Source: Pseudomonadota bacterium (GTDB taxonomy: Bacteria > Pseudomonadota > Alphaproteobacteria > Rhizobiales > Rhizobiaceae). From it: 8,080 bases of DNA. Below the pieces are notes generated by a model. That model was given only the letters and a program-made list of their open reading frames with translations, did not search any database and was not told the DNA's origin. The translations under genes were made by a program, and so were the position numbers. Numbering within the stretch: position 1 is the stretch's first letter; every line of letters starts with the position of its first letter. Shown piece after piece: positions 1 through 5,747 of the stretch. The DNA lies in the NCBI GenBank assembly GCA_023435335.1, contig JAEYRU010000314.1:1-8080 (forward strand), written 5' to 3'.

Positions 1-591
1 ATGCTCTCATTTTCCTTTCTCGTTCAGCCGGGACCGGTCCTGGTGGGCAGGAGGGTCATGCTGCGGCTGCCGCGCTCGAAGGACTACGCCGAGTGGGCGA
101 GGCTGCGGAACGAGAGCCGCGCCTTCCTCGAGCCGTGGGAGCCGCGCTGGGCGCGCGACGAACTGGAGCGCTCGGCCTGGCGGCAGCGGCTGCGGCGCTA
201 CCGCAACGACTTCGCCAGCGGTGCGGGAGTGCCATTCTTCATCTTCGAAACCGGGACCGGCGCCCTGGCCGGGGGGATCACGGTCAGCAACATCCGCCAC
301 GGGGTCTCGCAGTCGGCCAATATCGGGTACTGGATGGGCGAGCGCTTCGCCGGGCGCGGACTTATGGCCGAGGCGGTCGGGCTGGTGGTCGGACACTGCT
401 TCCGGACGCTGCGGTTGCACCGGCTGGAGGCAGCATGTATTCCCGAAAACAACCGGTCCGTACGCGTGCTTGAAAAAGCCGGATTCGAGCGCGAAGGACT
501 GCTTCATTCCTACCTGAAGATCAATGGAATCTGGCAGGATCATTATCTCTACGCGCTGGTCGCCGACGAGCGCCCAGGGAAACCGGACTGA
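1..591 (+). CDS. rimJ: GNAT-family N-acetyltransferase, RimJ/RimL type
   Basis: A 196-residue protein of the GNAT fold, which moves an acetyl group from acetyl-CoA to an amine. RimJ and RimL modify the N-termini of ribosomal proteins S5 and L12 in E. coli, but many relatives act on other proteins or small molecules, so the substrate here is not proven. The acetyl-CoA loop is visible as R115-F-A-G-R-G120, followed by the helix starting LMAEAV. The C-terminal RimJ-like signature IPEN-NRS-V-VLEKAGF spans about residues 147-162, and an aromatic block INGIWQDHYLY follows (174-184). The N-terminal part with FLEPWEPRW (42-50) is typical of the alphaproteobacterial subgroup. The ATG falls on the first base of the window, so its ribosome-binding site cannot be seen and the true start could be upstream; the length fits the family. 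The stop is 9 bases before the next gene's start, so the two are probably co-transcribed. The family is secure; the symbol is less so. Confidence 0.88.
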   Translation: MLSFSFLVQPGPVLVGRRVMLRLPRSKDYAEWARLRNESRAFLEPWEPRWARDELERSAWRQRLRRYRNDFASGAGVPFFIFETGTGALAGGITVSNIRHGVSQSANIGYWMGERFAGRGLMAEAVGLVVGHCFRTLRLHRLEAACIPENNRSVRVLEKAGFEREGLLHSYLKINGIWQDHYLYALVADERPGKPD

Positions 592-603
592 GGCCAGGAA
601 TTG
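589..603 (+). promoter_or_regulatory. Ribosome-binding site and TTG start of the EAL-domain gene
   Basis: The stop codon of the acetyltransferase (TGA, 589-591) forms part of TGAGG (589-593), a good Shine-Dalgarno match placed 7 bases before a TTG at 601. The upstream stop is in the same frame, so translation must start after 591. TTG 601 is the only start-like codon that keeps the full signal peptide. The next ATG (643) would cut the basic N-region and half of the hydrophobic core. The overlap of stop and binding site suggests translational coupling of the two genes. Confidence 0.65.
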
Positions 604-3483
604 GCGACAAGGATAAATCAGGCGGCCGCCCTGCTTCTCGCGATGCTGCTCGGCATCCTCGCCGCCGCACCGGCGAATGCCGTCGAACCGATCAAGATCT
701 CGCGCGAGGACGTGGCGCTGGACCTTTCCCGCGCCGTCGAGATCTACCGCAACCAGGGAGACACGTTCCAGGTGTCCACCGCGCCGGGCGCGGACGGCAT
801 CGTGCGGCGCATCGAGGTGACGGCCGACGACGAACGCTCGACCGGCGACTGGGCCGTGTTCGCGCTGGCCAACAATACCGACCAGCAGTTCGACCGGCTC
901 ATCGTCGCCCCGCATTTCCGGCTCGCCGGGTCTGGCATGATCTGGCCGGATCTCGGGGCGGTGCGCATCGCCGCCATCACGCCGAGCGAAGGATTCGCCC
1001 TCGACCAGCAGGAAAGCGCCGACGCGGACGTCTTCCTCGTCACGCTCGATCCGGGCACGGTGGTGACCTTCGTGGCGGAACTCGCCGCGCCGCGGCTGCC
1101 GCAGGTCTACCTGTGGGATCCGGAGGCCTACAAGGACACGATCAATTCCTACACGCTGTTCCGCGGCATCGTGATCGGCATCGCCGGCCTGCTGGCGCTG
1201 TTCCTGACCATTCTCTTCGTGGTCAGGGGCACGTCGCTGTTCCCCGCCACGGCGGCGCTTGCATGGGCGGTGCTGGCCTATATCTCCATCGACTTCGGCT
1301 TCCTCAACCGCATCATCGAGATGACGCCGGGCAGCGAGCAGGTGTGGCGCGCCGGCACCGAGGTTGCGCTCGCCGCGACCCTTGTGGTGTTCCTGTTCAC
1401 CTACCTCAACCTCAACCGCTGGCACGGCAATTTCAGCTACGGGGCGCTGGCCTGGATGCTGAGCCTGGTGCTGTTGGCCATCGTCGCGGTCTTCGACCCG
1501 CCGGTCGCGGCCGGCATCGCCCGCATCTCGTTTGCGCTGACCGCCGTCGTCGGCCTCGGCCTGATCGTCTATCTGGGCTTCAAGGGCTATGACCGCGCCA
1601 TCATGCTGGTTCCGTCATGGCTGATGATCCTTGCCTGGCTTGGCGCCGCGTGGATGACGGTTAACGGCATGCTCGACAACGACATCGTGCAGCCCGCGCT
1701 GGGCGGCGGACTGATCCTCATCATCCTGCTCATCGGCTTCACAGTGATGCAGCACGCGTTCGCCGGCGGCGCGCTGCACCAGGGCCTGTTCTCCGACATG
1801 GAGCGGCAGGCGCTGGCGGTCACGGGGTCGGGCGACAGCGTCTGGGACTGGGACGTGCTGCGCGACCGCGTGGTCACGCGGCCCGACATCAGCCGGCAGC
1901 TCGGCCTGCCTGCCGGCAGCCTGCACGGCGCGGCCCGCAACTGGCTTCCGGCGCTGCACGCCGACGACCGCGACCGCTTCCGCACCACGCTCGATGTCGT
2001 GCTGGAGCACCGGCGCGGCCGCGTTTCGCAGTCGTTCCGCCTGCGTGGCGCCGACGGGCACTACCACTGGTTCATGCTGAAGGCGCGCCCCGTGATCGGC
2101 GCGGACGGCGAGATCATCCGCTGCGTGGGAACGCTGGTCGACGTGACCGAGCAGAAGAAGGCCGAAGAGCGCCTGATGCACGACGCCGTGCACGACAACC
2201 TGACGGGGCTGCCCAACCGCGAGCTCTTCCTCAACCGCCTGGAAGGCATGATCACGCTCGCCAAGGGCGACGACAGGATCAGGCCGACCGTCTTCGTCAT
2301 CGACGTCGACCGCTTCAAGAACGTCAACGACAGCCTCGGAATCTCCGCCGGCGACACGATCCTGCTCACCATCGCGCGACGCCTGCACCGGCTGATCAAG
2401 CCGCAGGACTCGCTGGCGCGGTTTTCGGGCGACCAGTTCGCGCTGCTGCTGCTCTCGGAAGACGAGCCGGCGCGCATCGCGGCGGTGGCCGCCGCCATCA
2501 AGCAGGCGATCCGTTCGCCCATCACCTTCGCCAAGCGCGAGATCGTGCTGACCGCGTCGATCGGGCTGATCTCGTGGACGACGACGCAGGTGAACGCGGA
2601 GGACATGATCAAGGACGCCGAACTGGCCATGCACCAGGCCAAGCGCTTCGGCGGCGACCGGATCGAGCCATTCCGCCCCGCCTTCCGTTCCGTCGGCACC
2701 GACCGCCTGCAACTCGAATCGGACCTGCGCCGGGCCATCGAACGCAACGAGCTGACGCTCGCCTACCAGCCAATCGTGCGGCTCGAAGACCAGTCGATCG
2801 CCGGTTTCGAGGCATTGATCCGCTGGGACCACCCGCGGCGCGGGACCATTCCGCCCGGCGATTTCGTGCCGATCGCAGAAAGCTGCGGGCTGATCGTGCA
2901 GCTCGGCCATTTCGCCATGCAGCGCGCGGCCGACGACCTGAAAAGCTGGCAGAAACAGATCGGGGACGTGCCGCTGTCGGTCTCCGTCAACCTGTCGAGC
3001 CGGCAGTTGATCCGCCGCGATCTCGTGACGGACGTGGCCTCGGTGCTTGCCCGCTCCGGCATCCGCCCCCGCTGCTTCCGGCTGGAATTGACCGAATCGC
3101 TGGTGATGGACAACCCGGAGCAGACGACGCATGTGCTCAACCGGCTGGCCGATCTCGGCATCGGACTGTCGCTCGACGATTTCGGCACCGGGTATTCGTC
3201 GCTCTCCTACCTGACCCGCTTTCCGTTCGACACGATCAAGATCGACAAGAGCTTCATCGACGACACCAGCCCCAAGCGCGACGTGCTGCTGAAATCCATG
3301 GTCAACCTGGCGCACGAATTGGGCCTGTCGGTGGTCGCTGAAGGGGTCACCGACGACAGCGATGCGCTGCAGCTGCGCCAGATGGGCTGCGAGTATGTGC
3401 AGAGCTTCGCCTTCGGGCCGCCGCTGCCGGCCGAGGCCACGCTGCGGCTGCTCAAGGAACAGTACCCGCTGACGCAGGCCTAG
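601..3483 (+). CDS. Membrane sensor with PAS, degenerate GGDEF and intact EAL domains; probable c-di-GMP phosphodiesterase
   Basis: A 960-residue protein. Residues 1-27 form a signal peptide (basic start, LLLAMLLGIL core, cleavage after A-N-A27). Residues 28-188 are a probable periplasmic sensor. Seven hydrophobic spans follow (about 189-208, 213-234, 251-270, 279-298, 303-325, 333-355, 364-386), an arrangement like the 7TMR-DISM receptors. A PAS/PAC region (about 403-520) contains SVWDWD and ends in VTEQKKAEERL. The GGDEF domain (about 530-690) keeps metal-binding D568, base-contact N576 and D585, but its signature is SGDQF (609-613) and its inhibitory site is K600-P-Q-D603 rather than RxxD. 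Cyclase activity is therefore doubtful. The EAL domain (about 703-950) looks complete: EAL 737-739, N797, E829, DDFGTGYSS from D859, K880, E914 and Q934. I infer a phosphodiesterase cleaving c-di-GMP to pGpG, perhaps tuned by GTP binding to the GGDEF fold and by periplasmic signals. The ligand is unknown. Start is TTG. Confidence 0.9.
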   Translation: MATRINQAAALLLAMLLGILAAAPANAVEPIKISREDVALDLSRAVEIYRNQGDTFQVSTAPGADGIVRRIEVTADDERSTGDWAVFALANNTDQQFDRLIVAPHFRLAGSGMIWPDLGAVRIAAITPSEGFALDQQESADADVFLVTLDPGTVVTFVAELAAPRLPQVYLWDPEAYKDTINSYTLFRGIVIGIAGLLALFLTILFVVRGTSLFPATAALAWAVLAYISIDFGFLNRIIEMTPGSEQVWRAGTEVALAATLVVFLFTYLNLNRWHGNFSYGALAWMLSLVLLAIVAVFDPPVAAGIARISFALTAVVGLGLIVYLGFKGYDRAIMLVPSWLMILAWLGAAWMTVNGMLDNDIVQPALGGGLILIILLIGFTVMQHAFAGGALHQGLFSDMERQALAVTGSGDSVWDWDVLRDRVVTRPDISRQLGLPAGSLHGAARNWLPALHADDRDRFRTTLDVVLEHRRGRVSQSFRLRGADGHYHWFMLKARPVIGADGEIIRCVGTLVDVTEQKKAEERLMHDAVHDNLTGLPNRELFLNRLEGMITLAKGDDRIRPTVFVIDVDRFKNVNDSLGISAGDTILLTIARRLHRLIKPQDSLARFSGDQFALLLLSEDEPARIAAVAAAIKQAIRSPITFAKREIVLTASIGLISWTTTQVNAEDMIKDAELAMHQAKRFGGDRIEPFRPAFRSVGTDRLQLESDLRRAIERNELTLAYQPIVRLEDQSIAGFEALIRWDHPRRGTIPPGDFVPIAESCGLIVQLGHFAMQRAADDLKSWQKQIGDVPLSVSVNLSSRQLIRRDLVTDVASVLARSGIRPRCFRLELTESLVMDNPEQTTHVLNRLADLGIGLSLDDFGTGYSSLSYLTRFPFDTIKIDKSFIDDTSPKRDVLLKSMVNLAHELGLSVVAEGVTDDSDALQLRQMGCEYVQSFAFGPPLPAEATLRLLKEQYPLTQA

Positions 3484-3484
3484 T

Positions 3485-3524
3485 GCGGTAGGGGAATAGG
3501 GCCGTAAGGCAATAGGGGAATTGC
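3485..3524 (+). repeat. Tandem octamer array, forward arm
   Basis: Starting just after the EAL-gene stop, four contiguous 8-base units can be read: GCGGTAGG (3485-3492), GGAATAGG (3493-3500), GCCGTAAG (3501-3508) and GCAATAGG (3509-3516), with a decayed fifth, GGAATTGC. The shared pattern is G-S-V-R-T-A-R-G. The run is AT-richer than the flanking genes. It pairs with the inverted array at 3573-3604. Confidence 0.7.
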
Positions 3525-3572
3525 GGGCTCTATCCGGCAGACTGGGCGAACCTATTCGCGCTCACCCACCCA

Positions 3573-3604
3573 CTTACTGCCTTATTGTCCTACTGTCTTA
3601 TTGC
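3573..3604 (-). repeat. Tandem octamer array, inverted arm
   Basis: Read on the minus strand, this stretch is four contiguous 8-base units of the same family as the array at 3485: GCAATAAG, ACAGTAGG, ACAATAAG and GCAGTAAG (pattern R-C-A-R-T-A-R-G). It ends 7 bases beyond the algH stop codon. A lone unit in the same orientation, CGAATAGG, lies at 3551-3558. Bases 3507-3516 can form a 10-pair stem with 3597-3606 (one G-T wobble), and 3494-3500 pairs perfectly with 3551-3557. Confidence 0.7.
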
Positions 3605-3611
3605 CTGGCCG

Positions 3612-4223
3612 TCAGGCGTGGCCGGCGAAATGGCTCAGATGCGTCGGGTCGATGCCGATCGAGGCAAGAATCCGGTCGTATTTCCGCTCGATGTCGGAAT
3701 CGAAGAGCAGGTCGGAGGCGGCCGGGCAGGTCAGCCAGCCGTTCTCTGCGATCTCGCTCTCCAGCTGGCCGGCGCCCCAGCCCGCGTAGCCCAGCGCCAT
3801 CAGCGCATGACGCGGACCATGGCCCGTCGAAATGGCGCGCAGGATGTCCACCGTGGCGGTCAGGCAGACCTCGTCGGAGACCTGCATCGACGATTCCACC
3901 ATGTAATCGTCGGAATGCAGGACGAAGCCGCGGCTGCGGTCCACCGGCCCGCCATGGCGCACGATGAAATCGCGCGTCGGCTGCGGCAGCTTGATCGCCT
4001 CGCGCTCGTCGAGGATGCCGAGCTGGACCAGGAGGTCGGGGAAGCGGAGGTCCTGCGCCTGGTTGATGATGAGGCCCATCGCCCCTTCTTCGCTGTGGGC
4101 GCAGATGTAGATGACGGAGCGCGCGAAGCGGTCGTCCTTCATGCCGGGCATGGCGATGAGGAACTGATCTTCCAGGTAGCCCTCGGTGAGGGCTGCGCGC
4201 TTGCTTCCGCGAAGCAGGTCCAT
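3612..4223 (-). CDS. algH: YqgE/AlgH family protein (UPF0301)
   Basis: A 203-residue protein of the YqgE/AlgH (UPF0301) family. The name comes from a Pseudomonas locus linked to alginate regulation; the biochemical role is not established. Conserved blocks visible are FLIAMPGM (21-28), DRFARSVIYICAHS-EGAMGLIINQ (31-55), HGGPV (90-94), FVLHSDDY (100-107) and LGYAGWGAGQLESEI-NGWL (144-164). The length matches family members and there is no signal peptide or membrane span, so it should be cytoplasmic. The start is the ATG at 4221-4223: reading upstream in frame I find only a TAA and no other start codon before it, and the next methionines (M25, M28) lie inside the conserved core. No good Shine-Dalgarno precedes this ATG, so translation may be weak or leader-independent. 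It is transcribed away from the DsbD-like gene and converges on the EAL gene. Family assignment is firm; function is not. Confidence 0.93.
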   Translation of the reverse strand: MDLLRGSKRAALTEGYLEDQFLIAMPGMKDDRFARSVIYICAHSEEGAMGLIINQAQDLRFPDLLVQLGILDEREAIKLPQPTRDFIVRHGGPVDRSRGFVLHSDDYMVESSMQVSDEVCLTATVDILRAISTGHGPRHALMALGYAGWGAGQLESEIAENGWLTCPAASDLLFDSDIERKYDRILASIGIDPTHLSHFAGHA

Positions 4224-4363
4224 GTCGACAACGGTAACTCGTTTCCACCCGCCGTGAAAGACACTTCGGGCATCGCGTGTTCCAGCGTCGTCACAGTTTT
4301 ATGAACCCCGTGCGGTCCAACGTGCGTTGCCTGCACCCTCCGGTTGGGCCTAAGGAACCACCT
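4224..4363. other. Divergent intergenic region between algH and the DsbD-like gene
   Basis: These 140 bases should hold the promoters for both divergent genes. I looked for paired -35/-10 elements in both directions and found AT-rich spots (around TTTTATGA at about 4305) but no pair with acceptable spacing. An open frame extends the downstream gene back to 4277, but the signal peptide and binding site place its start at 4364. No clear operator or palindrome was seen. Confidence 0.5.
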
Positions 4364-5158
4364 ATGAAGACGCTTTGCCTCCCGGCAGTGGCAGCAGCTT
4401 TCCTGCTTTCCGGCAGCGGCATCGCCTTCTCCGCGGCCAGCGAATGGACGAAGGTGGAGGGCGCGGCCGTGCGCATCGTGCTGTCCGCAAACCCGGACGA
4501 GCGCGGTCGTCTGCGCGGCGCGCTGCAGGTCGATCTGGAACCCGGCTGGAAGACCTACTGGCGCGACCCCGGCGACGCCGGGGTACCACCTGCCGTCGCG
4601 GCGAGCGTCCGCGGCGAAGCCGGCGTGGTGGAGATCGGGTTCCCGCCGCCCGGCCGCCACGACGACGGCTACGCCTCCTGGGCGGGATACGACCGGCCTG
4701 TCTCGCTGGCGCTGACCGTGGCGGACCCGCAGGCCGCCGGACCGATGGAGTTCGCCATCTTTCTCGGCGTGTGCGCAACCATCTGCATTCCGGTGCAGGC
4801 GACCTTCTCGGTAGAACTCGATCGAAGCGGGGCGAATGCGGAGCACGAGAACGTCGTCGAGACAGCGTTCGCCGCCCTTCCCCAAGCTGCGCGCCCGGGC
4901 TTCCGCATCCTCGATGCGGAGGTCAGCGGCGACAGCATGATCGTCGAGGCCGAACTGCCGGCCGACGGTCCCTCCGACCTGTTCCTGGCATCGACGGAAA
5001 ACCGCATGTTCGGCATGGCAGAAAGGGCTGCCGGGGACGGACCCGCTGTGTTCCGCGTACCCATCCTTTCAACCTCGGACGATGCGGCCGAAGAGGTCGG
5101 CTACACGCTCGTGTCGGGGCAAGAAGCGGTGACCGGCACGATCAGCGTTGGCCCCTAG
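4364..5158 (+). CDS. Secreted DsbD N-terminal-domain-like protein (ScsB/DsbD alpha-domain type)
   Basis: A 264-residue exported protein resembling the periplasmic N-terminal domain of DsbD/ScsB, which passes reducing electrons to periplasmic partners. A signal peptide covers about residues 1-26. Family features are the block G61-WKTYWRDPGDAG-73, a following P-P-x-R-x-D-D-G-Y segment, and the cysteine pair C137-A-T-I-C141 in GVCATICIP. These two are the only cysteines in the mature region, so they probably form the redox or metal-binding pair. In ScsB and DsbD this domain is fused to a membrane electron-transfer domain and a thioredoxin domain. Here the protein ends without either, so its electron donor must be encoded elsewhere or it has another role such as copper or thiol handling. 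I place the start at ATG 4364, with AAGGA 7 bases upstream, because the signal peptide begins there; an earlier ATG at 4277 would add 29 unrelated residues. The peroxiredoxin gene follows 73 bases later. Confidence 0.82.
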   Translation: MKTLCLPAVAAAFLLSGSGIAFSAASEWTKVEGAAVRIVLSANPDERGRLRGALQVDLEPGWKTYWRDPGDAGVPPAVAASVRGEAGVVEIGFPPPGRHDDGYASWAGYDRPVSLALTVADPQAAGPMEFAIFLGVCATICIPVQATFSVELDRSGANAEHENVVETAFAALPQAARPGFRILDAEVSGDSMIVEAELPADGPSDLFLASTENRMFGMAERAAGDGPAVFRVPILSTSDDAAEEVGYTLVSGQEAVTGTISVGP

Positions 5159-5166
5159 CACTGCGT

Positions 5167-5194
5167 CTTGCCACCGGGCCTGGGCGGCCTATAA
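5167..5194 (+). promoter_or_regulatory. Possible sigma-70-type promoter of the peroxiredoxin gene
   Basis: A -35-like CTTGCC (5167-5172) and a -10-like CTATAA (5189-5194) are separated by 16 bases, close to the alphaproteobacterial housekeeping pattern CTTGAC-17-CTATAT. Transcription would begin near 5201, giving a leader of about 30 bases that contains AGGA (5222-5225). It suggests the peroxiredoxin can be expressed apart from the upstream gene. Called by eye only. Confidence 0.42.
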
Positions 5195-5231
5195 ACCCGC
5201 CTACCATCCCTCCTCCAGCACAGGATTCCCC

Positions 5232-5714
5232 ATGACCATTTCCGTCGGCGAGAAGCTTCCCGAGGCCATGCTGAAACGAGTCACCGACGATGGCGCCGCG
5301 GACGTCGGCACCGGCGAGTATTTCGCCGGCAGGACCATCGTCCTGTTCGGCCTGCCCGGCGCATTCACGCCGACCTGCAGTAGCAGCCACCTTCCCGGCT
5401 TCCTGGAGAATCGTGACGCCATCCTCGCCAAGGGCGTCGATGCGATCGCAGTGGTCGCCACCAACGATCACCACGTCATGCGGGCGTGGGCGCGCTTTTC
5501 GGGTGGCGAGGGCAAGATCGACTTCCTCGCCGACGGCAACAGCACCTTCATCCGCGCGCTGGGGCTGGAAATCGACATGAGCGCCGGCGGCCTGGGCATG
5601 CGCTCGCGGCGCTTCTCGATGATCGTGAAGGACGGCGTCGTGACGACGCTGAACATCGAGGAGCAGCGCGGCGTGGAAGCCAGCGGCGCGGCGCGTATCC
5701 TGGAGCAGCTCTGA
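5232..5714 (+). CDS. Peroxiredoxin, Prx5 type, single cysteine
   Basis: A 160-residue thiol peroxidase of the Prx5 group, which reduces hydrogen peroxide and organic hydroperoxides. The active-site motif is P42-G-A-F-T46-P-T-C49, giving T46 and peroxidatic C49. The supporting arginine is R127 in RSRRFSMIV. C49 is the only cysteine: where the human PRDX5 resolving cysteine would fall, the sequence reads GVEASGA, so this is a one-cysteine enzyme that needs an external thiol such as glutathione, glutaredoxin or thioredoxin. It has no signal peptide, so it is probably cytoplasmic, unlike its upstream DsbD-like neighbour. ATG 5232 has AGGA 6 bases upstream and matches the usual N-terminus (ISVGEKLPEA). 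Length is typical of bacterial members. It converges with rnhA, with 20 bases between stop codons. Confidence 0.93.
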   Translation: MTISVGEKLPEAMLKRVTDDGAADVGTGEYFAGRTIVLFGLPGAFTPTCSSSHLPGFLENRDAILAKGVDAIAVVATNDHHVMRAWARFSGGEGKIDFLADGNSTFIRALGLEIDMSAGGLGMRSRRFSMIVKDGVVTTLNIEEQRGVEASGAARILEQL

Positions 5715-5727
5715 CCTAATCGCGGCG

Positions 5728-5747
5728 GCCGGTGCTAGCGCGCCGGC
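5728..5747. terminator. Hairpin between convergent peroxiredoxin and rnhA genes
   Basis: GCCGGTGC (5728-5735) pairs with GCGCCGGC (5740-5747) in an 8-pair stem containing one T-G wobble, with a 4-base TAGC loop. It lies 13 bases after the peroxiredoxin stop, and the rnhA stop codon (5735-5737) sits at its apex. Being near-symmetric it could end transcription from both sides. No T-run follows on either strand, so strength as an intrinsic terminator is uncertain. Confidence 0.45.

Larger units (their letters stand above)
3485..3606. terminator. Possible bidirectional terminator between convergent genes
   Basis: The gap between two converging genes contains oppositely oriented octamer arrays that can fold into several alternative stems (3507-3516 with 3597-3606; 3506-3516 with 3573-3583, imperfect; 3494-3500 with 3551-3557). 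Neither side has a clear run of T after a stem, so this is not a textbook intrinsic terminator. The location suggests a role in transcript ending or 3' end protection, but this is inference. Confidence 0.3.

Noticed and set aside
7..1425. A 472-codon open frame on the minus strand opposite the acetyltransferase and the start of the EAL gene.
   Set aside because: It is rich in R, G, H, E and D with no recognisable domain, and runs antisense to two well-supported genes; long antisense frames are common in GC-rich DNA.
1615..3315. A 566-codon open frame on the minus strand opposite the PAS, GGDEF and EAL region.
   Set aside because: Length is striking, but composition is low-complexity (Q, R, H, A, G, V) with no motif, and it mirrors codon bias of the catalytic EAL gene on the plus strand.
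3598..4248. A minus-strand 216-codon frame overlapping algH in another phase.
   Set aside because: The overlapping 203-residue frame carries all the YqgE/AlgH motifs; this one is arginine- and proline-rich out-of-frame reading.
3521..4304. Plus-strand open frames (3521-3967 and 3585-4304) covering the octamer gap and algH.
   Set aside because: They lie antisense to the conserved YqgE/AlgH protein and show no family features.
4277..4363. An N-terminal extension of the DsbD-like protein starting at ATG 4277.
   Set aside because: The extra 29 residues are unlike an export signal, while ATG 4364 has a good ribosome-binding site and begins a proper signal peptide.
4224..4363. Promoter pairs for the divergent algH and DsbD-like genes, such as TTGGAC with TAAAAC on the minus strand.
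   Set aside because: The spacing (about 13 bases) is too short for a sigma-70-type promoter, and no better pair was found.
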